Assembly: GCA_947359465.1 (NCBI GenBank)
Contig: OX375879.1
Location: 120,358,557 to 120,422,556, forward strand
Direction of reading: 5' to 3'
DNA length: 64,000 nucleotides
Source: Metellina segmentata
Lineage: Eukaryota > Arthropoda > Arachnida > Araneae > Tetragnathidae
Part shown: piece by piece, positions 45,705 to 59,300 of the stretch
How positions within the stretch are numbered: position 1 is the stretch's first letter
How the letters are laid out: each line of letters opens with the position of its first letter
Translations under genes and position numbers: made by a program
Notes under the pieces: generated by a model
What the model was told of the DNA's origin: nothing
Database searches by the model: none
What the model saw: only the letters and a program-made list of their open reading frames with translations

Positions 45705-46015
45705 TAGGTTTTTTTAATTAGCGTCACACTGAAACAACACAGCGGGCTATTGGAGACGGTCCGGAAAGAATCCGAAGGAAAGGAACCAAGGACAAGGCCG
45801 AAGGTTTTTGAACCACGGTCTGATGACGAGGTCAACACTTGAGCTGGCGCGCAACGCTCTGAAAACCATCACAACTCGCCAACGTGAGGATATTAGAGGT
45901 CACGACAGATTTAACGTGCACCAGCCACCGTGTACACGACGGTCTCTGACTGGTCCGTTGTTTCAAACTACCAACCCTCCGGTTGCTAATCAGTTGTTGT
46001 ATTAACTCGGCTCTA
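45705..46015 (-). mobile_element. tRNA-derived SINE, family B
   Basis: Body plus head on the minus strand, with GATTAGCAACCGGAGGGTTG and a degenerate B-box. Confidence 0.75.
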
Positions 46016-47266
46016 AATAAAAAGAGGCGGCGGTCGTTGGTACGACGTATGACCGCTTCGAACACTGATGATGGCGTTATAATACTGAGAGTGAAGTTGG
46101 GGAGAACGACCTTTTGCGAAAGCGGAACCAATTCTTTAGTCAGAACTTTTGACATCGCGATTACGAAATTTGAATATGCACCAGTTTTCTAATGAATATA
46201 TTAAGTTATGCATACCTGACCCGGGAGCAAAAAGTGCTTAAAACTGCGACATACGTCTCAGAACAAACAAAGTCTTTGCAGAACAATTTTTTCTTAATTT
46301 TATCAAAATTTTGGCCGATTTTCTTTTAACATCCTTGCTTTTGTCTTCTTTCAAAAATACAAAGCTTTCAACCCAAATGCTTTCTTCGTCTGAGCTCGAA
46401 AGAACTGCGCACTACACATGGACATGATAATTCTGAATTTTCACCCTTCTGTTTACATATCCAGAAGATTGTAGACTACATTTATTCTCTGTTTGAACAA
46501 TATGGATTATATTTTGATAAAGAGGAAGAAACTAACATCGAATGTGCTGCATTAATATACCCAAGAAATGATGTCAATTCTGAGTAGAAAGAAGAATTGG
46601 AAGTGTTCTTCCTGATTTCATTTTATTTATAAAAAATTTTTACCATTGGTTCCGCAGTCTGAAGAAGGAAAAATTATTTATATTTTGAGTACACTCATTT
46701 TATTACATGGATTTATAGAAATCTTGAAGAATGTAGTAAAAGTGAAAGTGAATGCTTTTTCCAGTTGAAGTTTGTCTACAGCAAACCATAAATAAACTGT
46801 CAGAGATCCCTAAATTTATTGAATTTCTTGTTTTTGTTCTGTCTGTACCTGTGTCTGAAGCAATTTGTGAATCTTTGGGATTAACAATAGATGAAATTGC
46901 TAGTAAAAGAACCAATGTTGTTGAGGGAGATGATGCAGTCACTGCAACAACTGAAATGCATATATTTGTATGTTGTTGGTGTACAATATGAATAATGAAA
47001 TTAATATTAAAAAACCCCATCAATATCAACCTGGATATGAACTAAAAAACGATTCAGAAGGATTGTTTAAGACTGCAAACTTTCGGTCCCTTTCTCCTGT
47101 AAGCTGGAATTTTCTTTTTGCAAGAAATGCATAAAACAACGACTTGTAGTGCTTCCTTGTTGTGTACCGATTGGAGTATATATAATGAACATATACGTAT
47201 GGATATATACAAGTGCGCAGTCGATCTCTACAAGAGCGCATTCTGGAACAGGTATAAAAGCTATGA
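46016..47266. other. 3' flank of CYP gene 2
   Basis: Holds a dispersed repeat at 46240-46330 that matches 55520-55605 in reverse complement, and a plus-strand open frame 46752-46991 of unknown nature. On the minus strand AATAAA occurs near 46815, a possible but distant polyadenylation signal for CYP gene 2. Confidence 0.35.
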
Positions 47267-47359
47267 TTACAGCGCATGCGCAGGCTTACCCTTCTTCACG
47301 AGCACCTTGCCAGATTCTATTTCCACGATATATAACACTCTTTGATGCAATTTCGGTTC
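47267..47359 (-). CDS. CYP gene 2 exon 14 (C-terminus)
   Basis: 93 nt including stop: [20 protein letters not shown] then [10 protein letters not shown] and TAA. Acceptor CGTGAGAG before GAACCG. The frame follows from exon 13; the longer open frame across this region is a different frame and was not used. Confidence 0.85.
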   Translation of the reverse strand, partial: EPKLHQRVLYIVEIESGKVLVKKGKPAHAL

Positions 47360-50300
47360 CTCTCACGCGAAAATCGGCTGACACGACCTGCTTATATGTG
47401 TACCCAGTGCAATAGTTGATACTATTGTCCGACTCGTCATACTTACCTTCGTTTCGGGGCACTTTTTGAGGATGAAGTTGGCGACGACGTGCGCCAGGCA
47501 CACTTTGATCTCCATGAGGGCGAACCTCATTCCCACGCAGTTCCTGGGTCCGGCCCCGAAAGGGAGGTAGGTGTATATGTCTCGGTTGCCTCTCTCTTCC
47601 GGAGTGAACCTGGTGAAACAAAAGAAGAAAGCTCAAAAGAAGACCCCAGTCTGCAATTTGTAAAACGATTCATTCAAATCCGAGTAGGTATTTAGTGCCC
47701 TTCCGTCAGGGGAAGTCCTCGCCTATCCTTGGCCACGATAGTCCAGTTGGAAAAGCAATGGATTTGCAACCGAAGGATTTCCGAGTTCAAAACTAGGTCC
47801 AGCCACAGAGCGTTGTGTTCGTGTGTACGTTGGGGCTGGTGTACGTTAAATTTGTTGATCAATTTAAGGCAGGCCTCGAAATAGATTTTTTAATACAGGT
47901 GCACCTTGTGCACCTAATTTTTTAAATTAGGTGCACTGAGTACACCTAGTGGGAAAAAATTAGGTGCACAATTATATTTTCATGTGCACAATGCACCTGT
48001 GCACCCGGGTATTTCGAGCCCTGATTTAAGGTATCCGAACACTTTTGAGGCTTTTTTTTAAATGTGGTATAGAAACATAATTTTTTTTTATGTTTAGTGT
48101 TTTTAAACAATAGCATTGAGCTATAAATTTTTAAAATATATATGAATTAATTTGCAAAAAAAAAGATACTTATGCATTAAATTTCAAAGAAATTTGTCAA
48201 AAACTTCAAATTAGGTAGATGAAAAGGTATTCAACCCATTTGGAAAAAAAAAATGCTACCAAAATAAACTACATGCATTTTTCTAAGGAATGAGTCAAAA
48301 GGATATTTAAATAAACAATAATTTAACAAAAATGAATATAGTATTTTTGATAGTTTTACAGTCCTATTTCTTAAATATAAATGGACATATATTAAAACCT
48401 TTTCAACTCAGCATACTTATTCTAGTTCATTCCCTACACAACATTATAAAGAACAAGTTCTCAAAAGGTTTTACGAGAACCCATCAATAACTTTTTGTGT
48501 TATAACATTTGAAGTGAGGAAATAATGCGTATATCTTAATTTAGAGAAAAACTAGTTCGAAATGTATCGCTTGCTGTCTCTCGTTTACTCTTTGTGCAAA
48601 TAATTCTGTTCTTCACTTCTATTTAAAAAATTGTATTATATTTTCATAAGAGAACCATTTAAATTTTGATAGGTTTTGGGTCTTTTAACGACCATCTCCG
48701 GTGTTTTCCATACTTACTTCCGGTTTTCTCGCCTGGATTAAAATATTAGTATCTCTGCAATCAAATAAATTTGGACAGTCAAGTAAAAGGTAAAACGTTT
48801 TTTGGAAATTTTGGTCAAGAATGACATTATTAACGTGTTTGGATACCTTAAACGTGTTATTTTTAGTTGTTGGTTTTTGGAATTGAGAGATAGTTATGAA
48901 TACTTAGATGTAAGCGATGTGATTGCAATCTCATTGAAAAGTACGCTATAAAGTGGTTAAATGCAACGTCCTTAACACTTGGAAGGGTTACATAACTGCA
49001 CTAGGGGAAAGATAACATACTAGCATTTGTTCCTTTTTACAAAAACAAATTTGTGCTAAATATTCGTACTGTCATTCGACATCATAAAGACTTTTGTTTC
49101 ATGCGGAAAGTGAGTCTACGAATTTTCTGAGATTCGAGTAATCCCTTACAGTTTTTGCTGTTAGTAACATTGCGCTTGTCTTTTGACAACATTCAAGCTT
49201 TTGCAAGGAATTCGGCCATTGACAAAAGCGAATCGATGTGAATTCAGACTCAGATAATTTGCAACATTTTTGACATCACTAGGGGTTGACAAATGAAGTT
49301 AAGAGAACAAACACGAAACGCGGTTTTAGATGGACTAAAAAGAAAGACAAAAGAATTCGATAGACGATTTTTTCCAAACGTCCTACACCTTCATTGAGAA
49401 AATTGGTGTTAAATCTCTCATATATTGACGCTGTGATAGCGTGTGGGTATCATTCAGACTTGAGACACGGAGGAGAGAGGTGCTCTCTTAGGTCGGATGA
49501 AAACGAGGCTTCCTTAGCCCTAGCGAGAACCAGGCTTCCTTGGCCTTAAAGAGAGTGGTCCATCCGCAACCTTGTTAAGTTTGTTATCAATAAATATTGT
49601 TTTGTTACAACGAATTGTGTTTGTTGAATTACAGTCCACTATACGTATAGCTATTGGAACAACAAGTGGCATTTTTGATGATGCAGACCAACCAGGGAAA
49701 ATTTTGATGTGCAAGACATGCAGAATATATAAGAGATAAGCTCTTTGAAAATTTTACGATTGCCTCGTGTCGTTGTTGTCAGGTTCTGTGGCCACTGAAG
49801 AATGTTGGCCATAAGGAACCATTGGATTCACGGAATTGAATTAGGTGGAACTGTTAGGTGGAACACCATTGAATTAGGTGGAACACCATTGAATTAGGTG
49901 GAACTGTGGTGAGGATCATTGCCAGTTATGAGAACACGACGACTATATGCATCGTATGTACTTGGTTTACATATGTAAGATATCCATTTCTACAAATAAA
50001 TATAAAGTAAATCTACTCTTGAAGAAGCGTCTCCCTTTTAAAGTATACAGACGGTGCAGAAAAGAACAACAACTCACGTTTGTTGCAGTTTAATTGTAAT
50101 CCATCTCAGAGTAAAAACTATTTCAAAGTTGATAACCGTTTACAGTTCATACAAAGTGTATTTCCAGTTTTTATACTATGTAAATCTTAGCATTAACATT
50201 AATTGGTTCTAGCAATTTACAACAACAGCATTCAGTAATATAAACACTGGAAGGAAATGTGCCCAAAATCTGTTCCCAAGAAAAGTGAACTGGGGAATTC

Positions 50301-53300
50301 ATGTCAGTTGTCGTACTCCATTACCTGTCGGGATCGAATTTCTCTGGTTCCGGGTAGAAGTCGGCGTCATTGTGTATGGCATAGACTGGAATAGTGATGA
50401 CCATTCCTTTGGGGATGGTGATTCCTGTGTCACCTAGTTCATAATCGGCAATTGCAACTCTCTCCAACCTAAGAAAGAAAATGACACATATACTTTCGAA
50501 AACAAGAAAAATTTTTCAATAGTTGTTATTTGCTATTTAACCCTCCTGGAGTGTCTCGTCATCACCAAAATATCGGCAATATCTGCACGTTTTGTCATGA
50601 GCGAAATGGATCAGATCTTGATGGACGGGAAACCTCGTAGAAACCACTCGGAGAGTTAAGCTTTGGTTTCCTAAGAAAGTGGAGCCGTTATCTAACAGCC
50701 GTGATACGTCATGATTCCGCGGGCATAACTAGACGGCCGTCTAAACAAAAATCCCGACGTGTCAACTTAGACGGACAGAATACGTTGGAGAATGGGCAAC
50801 ACAGACGGCTGTCGTGGTTTGTTTTATTCGAGAAACAAAACAAAGTGGTTTTTTTATTCTCTAGTTTAAAGATTCTAACTTCGGGATCGTTGAAGGTAGA
50901 GTGAAAATTTCAACAGATTTCAAATCAGCGTAAATTTCTACGCCAGATCGATATCAAAAACAGTTTTATTATTCAATTATTTACCATTTGATTATTTAAT
51001 TATTTTTTAAATAATTATTTATTTATTTAAAGAAAATCACATTTAAGGTATCGATTTGGTGTCAAATTTTCCGCAGCTTTCAAATCCGTTGAAATTTTCA
51101 TTCTGTGTTTAACGATCCCGATTTTACAAAACCGAATTGATCAATGGCAGTCAAAAATGTTTATTTATTTCGCTCCTCTCCGTTCGAATCGTTTGGAGCA
51201 GGAAATGAAATCTGGCCGCTACAAGAGAAAAAACGTTCCCCATCTGTTTGAGACCGCTATGACGCCAGTCATGGAAATGGCGGCTCCGATCATTTTCGTT
51301 ACGCTCACAAACAACGCTCTCTAGGAAACCAACACCATGTGTTAGTAAAAGCAACGTTTTAGTGACGTCACCCACCGATACATCACGGCCGCTAGATCAC
51401 GGCTACCGTTTCTTAGGAAACCGAAGCTTTAGTGAATCATGTTTGAGAAAACGCTCTTCCAAATGAAAACTTTAACACATAGAAGTATTTATCGATAAAC
51501 ACGAAATTCGACAGGCAAATCCCCTGTACCCAACTGGGCGAACGTGAACGTGAAGATCGCCATGACTGGCAGAGTTTAGTTTTATATACGAACATCACGT
51601 TCTTAATTGCAAGATTGCAGTTCCGAGCAATTATGTGTAGCTGGGTAGGTAAATATATAATTACTAGAGGGCCCGCCCCCTTCTCACTAACGCTCGCTAA
51701 CCCCAGGAGGATTGCTTTGGCAATCCTCATTGGTTCGCTTCGCTCGCATCAATGAAGACATTGTTTACAAAATATGATATTCCAAAAAAAAAATATATTT
51801 TTCTAATACAAATTTGTTGTACTACAGAAAAATTATACAGTAACTTTGGAAACAAAACTCAAACAATTTGGAATTCAAATGAAAAATTTGAGTAAATATT
51901 GACTCGAAATGTGAGCGCTGCTTTGGAAATCGAATACCCAGCATGTCGTTTGTAAGCTGCAACAGCTCGACTAATATTCATTTTTTTTTCTATAAAATTT
52001 GATCCGCTAATGCTATAAATTCAATTGAGGCGCGAGGCTTCGTGGTAAACAAACAATCTTACAGTGTTGCCAAAACGCGATAACAAATAACGTCTTTTTT
52101 GCGTGCCACGTAAGAGAATTATATATATAGATTGTTGCACTGGAACAACACAACAGGCTATTGGTGACTGCCCGGGATCAAACCCGGAGGGAAAGATTCG
52201 AGGACAACAGTGTATAATATTGAATCACGGTCAGATGACGAGGTCACTCCTCAGCTGCCCCCCCCCACTATCCAAACGTTGCTATGCCAACGTGAAGGCA
52301 TTCGAGACCACGACAGATTGAATGTGCACCAGTTCCCTTTATACACGGCAGTCTTTGGTTGGATTCGAACTCGCAACATTCTGTTTGCCAATCCGTTGCT
52401 TTTCCAAAGAGGCTGCCGCGGCATTGTAATTTGGAGACATACGACGTTTCGAGGTGACTGAGGTGATCACAAATGCTCTACACTTGCATATCAGGAAAGC
52501 TCTGGTTAGACCAGGATAAATGGGAACCGCTTTCTATTTTCTCCACGACCGTGTTATAGTAAAAAGATTCATTATAATCAAAGTTTCTGGAATATCTCTA
52601 CAATTATAAAAGGAAGTGGTTGTGTGTTTCTGTTTCTGAGGTGTCCAAACGAATCTACAACACTTACCGCCATGGGATTTGGCGCACAGGTAGTCCTAAA
52701 GATGACTGAATGCACCTCGAAGCCCGAATTTTAAAATTTAATCTGGAACATTTAAAATGTATTTATTAGCTTATTCCCCCTCGAGGTTCTTCCTTTGAAC
52801 TTTCGCCAAGTTTTCCCTCTCTACCGCAGTGCATGATTATCCAATGATGTCACTTTTTTTTTGACTACTACTGAAGACTGTTCAGGGTATCTTAAATCGG
52901 AATGATTGTGCGAAAAGTGCACCGTTCCTCTATGAACTTCTGTGTAGTGGTTCCAGGCTCAACCCATTCCGTTAAAACTAATTACTTACCGATACAGCTT
53001 ATTATATCGCTAGCATTGTCATTCATTTACTTTGTCGGAATCAGTGAGGTTTAGCGTTAAATTTTTTAAAAGTATAGAAAAGATTTAATCAAAATTTTGT
53101 ATTTGTATTATTTATACAATTTTGTTTATTACTGTTTAATCTGGTTTTGATTCATTTATTTACGCTGTCTGTTTGTCGGAATCAGTGAGGTTTAGCGTTA
53201 ACACTTCTCAAAAGCATAACTTACTTTTGAATTTTTATCATTTCTGCAATTTTGTGGATAAGTGAGGCGCAGTTGGGGGACTTGCCCGTTTCATGTCGTG

Positions 53301-56300
53301 TGGCGGTGAGACTCATTCTTAAAATTATTTTTTACTCATTTTAATGTTTCCAATATTAGCAAGGGCATGACAAGAATGTTGTCGCGGACAACGCCCTGCG
53401 GGTACTGCTAGTAGAAGAAATATTGAAGTTGGTAGCATGGCAGAATATCTCCGAGTCCCGAGGTAACCCAGTTGGAAGAGTAACGGACTAGTTACCGGAG
53501 GGTTGCGAGTTCGAATCCAACCAAAAGATCGTTTCATACAAAAGAGGCTGGTGCATGTTAAATATGTCGTGACGTCAAATGTCCTCGGTTTGCAGTGGTG
53601 TGGAAGTTTGGACAGTTGGGTGCCAGATCAGATGCGACCTCGTCAGCTGACCGTGGTTCAACGCTACGTGGTGTTGTCCTAGGTCATTTCCCTACCTTCG
53701 CCAATTGCCCGTTGTTTTGCTCCAGTGGGACGTTTATTAAATACAACTCTACTACTTACCTGGAGAAATTCAGAATAGGAAAATAGCTTGGGTTGAAAAA
53801 CACGTATTTTCCCCCAAAACAAGAAACGTGCCGTGATTGCCCAATGGAAAAATAGCTCAAAATTAGCAACTAGAGGGTTACGAGTTCGAAACTCGATCAG
53901 ACCAAGTACAGTCGTGTATGATTGCGCTGGTGTATGTTGAATCTGTCGTGGCCTCAAATGTCATCACGTTAGCTAGTGTAAAAATTTTGAGAGTGGAATA
54001 TCAGCTCCAGTCATTGGACTGTTGGTAAAAATGACGAGGTGCTATTCTCGTAACTTTCCCTTCGGCATTGATCTAGGATCATCGGCAATAGCACTTTTGT
54101 TGCATCCATTGCAGCGTTAATTCAACTACTTACCTACCTACCAAAAAATAAAAAAAGGTTGCAATATATACTTAATACTATTTAATGGACTTAGGGAAGT
54201 ATTTTACGAACAACCATAGAACAGGCATTCATGAAACCACATACATGCCACGTTTCATCCGTATTGTGATTCGTTAAATTAACGAAAGATAACAAAATAC
54301 TTTTTTTTAAATGTGATACGATAAAAACATTTCTTTGAAAAAAATTCCTTTTTTAACCCTTTAAGCCCCTTCAATATTAAAATATGCCACTACGGTGCCT
54401 TGAACAGCATTAAGAGAGAGGCATTAACTACAGCTTCAGTTTTCACTCTTCACTTCTCACTGCTTAAACCATTCCGATTGGTGACTAATAGTTTCAGTTC
54501 GCATTTGTATATAACGCTTACTTCTTCGTAAGCTAGTAGTGTGTTTTTTATTTTCTGTCGATGTATGTGCTGTGATGTTCGTAAAATAAAAACCTCCTGA
54601 TTATGACAATTTCACCACTATAAATCTATCCATCTTTTAATTATTCAGAGAAATATACTGTACCTGACTGCTGGAGGGTACATACGCAAAGTTTCGGAAA
54701 TAACATTATCAAGATACTTCATACCCTGTATGGCTTCGTACGTCATCTCACCCTACAAGAGGGAAAACACATTTTAAGATTCCAAGATATGCAACGAACT
54801 CGTAATACACTGCTGGCCATTGAAAATACACCACGTAGAAAGACAGGAGATAGATTGATTGATTTTTTATGCACAAGGGCCAAGTATATACATCGATTTT
54901 TCATAAATTGACTACTAATAATCAAGTTTTGACAGATAAAATTGTATAAAAAGATTTCATTTCAATATTTAGATAAAATTATAAAAGCCTATGTGTCTGA
55001 AATAAATAAAAACAGATTTCGATGAGAAGCGTCACTCAATAAAGCATGTATACCAGGGTAGTAGCACCAAAGTGGTTGAGTTTAATACTTTTAAAGTCAG
55101 GACATTCACTTAAAATGCGTCTAACGGATAGGCCCAGGTGCATAATTACATTCAGTGTTCTGCAACACAACTCCAAGCAATTGCAATTGTTCTGCAGGCA
55201 TTTTGTCTGAATTTTGATAACTGCAAATCAAAGACGTAGAACACAAATATCGGCTAAATTTGTATTGCATATTTGTAATAAAACATCAAAATTATTTAAC
55301 TTACTTTATTTAAAACCGAGGCATACTTTCAGAATTTGGAATGCTGTCAATCACTTTTGAAGTTAAATATTTTGTCATTGACATAGAAGATGTGTTATTT
55401 ATAACGTGTCTGTAGTGATTTTGGCGGTGTAGGGTTGTTCCGTAGCTATAGAAAAGTAAAAAAGATGTGGCAAGGAGAGCGCTTTGAACTGCAGAACATC
55501 GTAACTATGGTTTTTAAAAAATCGGTCAAAATTTGATAAAATTAAGGAAAAATTGTTCTGCAAAGATTTTGTCTTAATGCGACGTGCGTCGCAGTTTTAA
55601 ACACTTTCTGCTTTCGAGCGAATAGGATTGAATTCAGAGCTGATTCTGAGTGTAGCAAATGCCTCTGAGTTTTATATGTAGGACCTAATTGTCTACATTC
55701 TGTCTTGTCAATTTTACCTTCGAGTGTTCTATTAAAATAATTAGGTTTAAAGTTTTTTCCTAAGGTTGAATGGAATATAATTTATTATAAATTTGTGTAT
55801 CCCCTTTATTCTGCCATGAATTTTTGATGAATGTTTTGAAGATATGATCCATGTCTTGGAAGGGGACGAATGGTCTTATGGTATCAGCCGTTTGTGCTGC
55901 TTTATTAGCTGCTTCATTCCCCGATATACCCATATGGCCTGTCATCCAGCACAGACAAATATCTAAATCTCAGTCACTCAAATTAAAATATACAAATACC
56001 AATACAAATACAAATATTGACGACCAGCTATAGGCTCAAGCCCAACAAGGCTGGTCCTTTGTTTATGAATTCCCCAATTCCCACTGACTATCCAATTGTG
56101 TCTTAAATTCGTACACTCCCTTTGAATTAACTATATTTTCTGGCAACGCGTTCCAACTGTCTATTACCCTATTAAAGTAGTAGTTTTTCCTTAAATCCCG
56201 ATTAAAATGTGTCGTATTCAATTTATACCCATGGCCCCTTGTTCTGTTATCCCTATTGAAATGTAAGCCCTCTGTGTCCCCTTGTTTTAGAAACTTGAAA

Positions 56301-59300
56301 AGCTGGATCAAATCCCCCCTCCTTCTTCTTCTTTCCAGTGTATACATGTTTAGCTTACTTAAACGTTCATTATAGTCGAAATTTGCTAGCCCCTTTATTA
56401 TTTTTGTAGCTCTGTGCTGAACCCTTTCAATTGATTCTATGTCCTTTCTCATATATGGAGCCCAGAATTGTACAGCATATTCTAGATGGGGGTCTTACTA
56501 AACCCTTATATAACGGCAAGATTATATTCTTATCCCTTGAAGTTACAGTCTTTTTAATATACCCCAATAACCTATTAGCCTTTTTACCCGCAGCGGAACA
56601 TTGGTGACCCATTTTAAAATCCCTGTGAATTATCACCCCAAGATCCTTGACTGTTTCTCCCTCCTTTACCTTTACTCCCTGCAGACAGTACTCGGCTCCA
56701 CTGTTCCTGTAACCCATATGCAGAACTTGACATTTCCCTACATTAAATGACATACCCCATTTTACAGCCCATTCGAATATCTTATCAAAATCCCCTTGCA
56801 AATTTTCTATCTGTAACTTGGTATCCACTGTCCCCCATATTTTTAAGTCATCTGCAAATATACTGATTCTATTCTTGATCCCCTAACCTATATCATCTAT
56901 GAAAATTATAAATAAAATTGGTCCCAAAACTGATCTCTGAGGCACCCCACTTATAACTTCTGTCCACTGTGAATAATTTCCTTTTACCTGCACTCTCTGC
57001 TTTCTACCCAATAACCAATTCTTTATCCATATTAATGATTTTCCCTGAATCCCCAGCCTTTCCAATTTAAACAATAATGCCTCATGAGGTACTTTATCAA
57101 AAGCCTTTTGAAAATCTATGTACATGATATCCACACTGCTCTTATTATCCAGCTCCTCAGTAATTTTTTCGTAGAACTTCAAAAGGTTTGTAGAGCAGGA
57201 TCTGCCCTTCCTAAACCCATACTGATTCTCTGATAACAGTCCCCCTTCCTCCAAGTATAACATTATATGCTTTTTTAACAGAGATTCAAATATTTTGCAA
57301 ATTACTGATGTTAGACTTACTGGTTTATAGTTGCCCGGATCACTTCGTATTCCCTTTTTGAAAATTGGAGTTATGTTGGCCAACTTCCAATCCATTGGTA
57401 CCCAACCCGTGCTATATGTTGAATTAAATATCGTGTGAATTACTTCCCCGAATTCTTCCGCGCATTCCACTAGTACTCTCGGATAAATATCGTCTGGCCC
57501 TGGTGCTTTAGATGGCTTAATTCTTTTCAACTGATGTTCTATTTCTTCCCTGTTAAATTTGCATTCTTTAATTATACCCTCTGCAAAGACTCCATCCTTG
57601 GGATCCTTTTTTAAATTATAGTTACCATTGAAAACACCCAGAAAAAAGTCATTTAACACGTTTGCCATTCCCACCTCGTCTTGAATTAACTCGCCTACCT
57701 TCCCCTCCAACGGGCCCAGTGTAGTACTAAATTTATTTTTACCACTTGCATATGCAAAAAATTCTTTTGGGTTTATATTTATTTCCCATGCTAATTTTTC
57801 CTCCAAGGACACCTTTTGCTTCCGACTAATAGTTTTAAACTCCTTTCTGGCTTTTTGATATGCCTCCTTGTCCCTGTCGCTACCAGTGCTTTTTTTATAA
57901 GGGGAATAAAACTATAGTTTAAGGTAAACTAAACCCTAGCAGAACTAAAGGGTAGTTCTAAAAGGGGAAATCTTGAAAGGGAATTCAGAACCAATGAGAG
58001 TGTATTAAGAGGAAACTGACTATCCACTGAGAGAAGCCAGAAAAAATAAAATAAAAAGTTAAGTCAAATAAAATAAGAACAGATTGGCCGAGGGTTTTTT
58101 CAGGTAGGCGGTCATCTCACAGGATTGGAGAGTTTTTTTTGACAGTAGGACACGCGAGAAGTTGGTAGATTTTTGAGAGATTTTTAGCAGACTTAAGATG
58201 AACACACAATTGTTGGAGCAGCAAGAGCTGTTTTAACCATGCTCTCCTTGACAAGTAAGTCGATCTTAGAGCGTGTGAATACACCCTCACATATATATCT
58301 CTCTCGTTCTCTTTAAAAATTGTAATTTAACTGTGTTCGCGTGCTTTAGTTAAAGGTAGTAATTTAACAGTGCTCATAAGTATATGTATCCGTTATATAT
58401 ATTGTTAAATAAATTATTGTTGTTATTGTTAATGACTTCGCCTTTTCAATGTGTCTTGTACCTAAATAGTTCCTAAGTCCTGGTTTATTGCAGTTAATTA
58501 AGATTTTAATGGTTAGTGAAATTTTGGTTTTTATTTATTATCATGACGCTAACCACATTTGTACTAACCACTTGCGACCTTTGTAATTGAGATTTGGACT
58601 CACGGTCAATACCAACAGTTGCCCCCCCCCAGTAAGCTTGCGTACCACTTTCCCACTACCTTCTTTCACTTTACCACCAATGTAGACTGGTCAATGAAAT
58701 AACATTTTTTACTTGATCATTTAAAAGAAAGGAATTTTTAATCAAAGAAAGATCAATCGATTGGGAGGGCCGTATTGAATAAAAGAGAAAATTAAAACGC
58801 ACGTTATTTTCTTTCAAGACGTCATCCACTTCTTTCCTCAACTTGTTCTGGATATCTGGATTTAAAGCGAGGCAATACGTCGCGAATGATAAAGTTGCAG
58901 CCGTTGTATGGTATCCGGCAATGAAAAAAATCACACACTGGGCCACTAGTTCATCCATGGAAAGGTCTGAAAAGAGAAATAGAATTTAACGAATAAAATA
59001 ACCATAAATTCTATTAATAAAAATAGTTTAAAACTATGGAACGTTAGAGTACCAGACTACCATCCATCCAGTGGTATAGTGATTTAAACCTTTTTTTCTC
59101 ATGGTGCACATAAACTATTTACCAAAATTCTGCGCCACACTAAAATATTTTATTTCTTGCCGATATGACAAAAAATGGGTTTAATTTTGATTGATCCGCA
59201 TACAAATCATAAAAATTACTCACTCTTTTGGCGTCAATACGTCTTTGACATCGGAACATTTCTGGGACATGCGAAAAAGGTCGAGCATTAAAAAAAGGAA

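Noticed and set aside
47286..47636. Long minus-strand frame crossing P450 exons 13 and 14
   Set aside because: It reads a different frame from the haem-loop frame and passes through intron 13; splice sites and motifs support the exon model instead.
57891..58640. Solo LTR
   Set aside because: AATAAA and TATA-like strings alone; no TG...CA ends or duplication, so listed only as a spacer.
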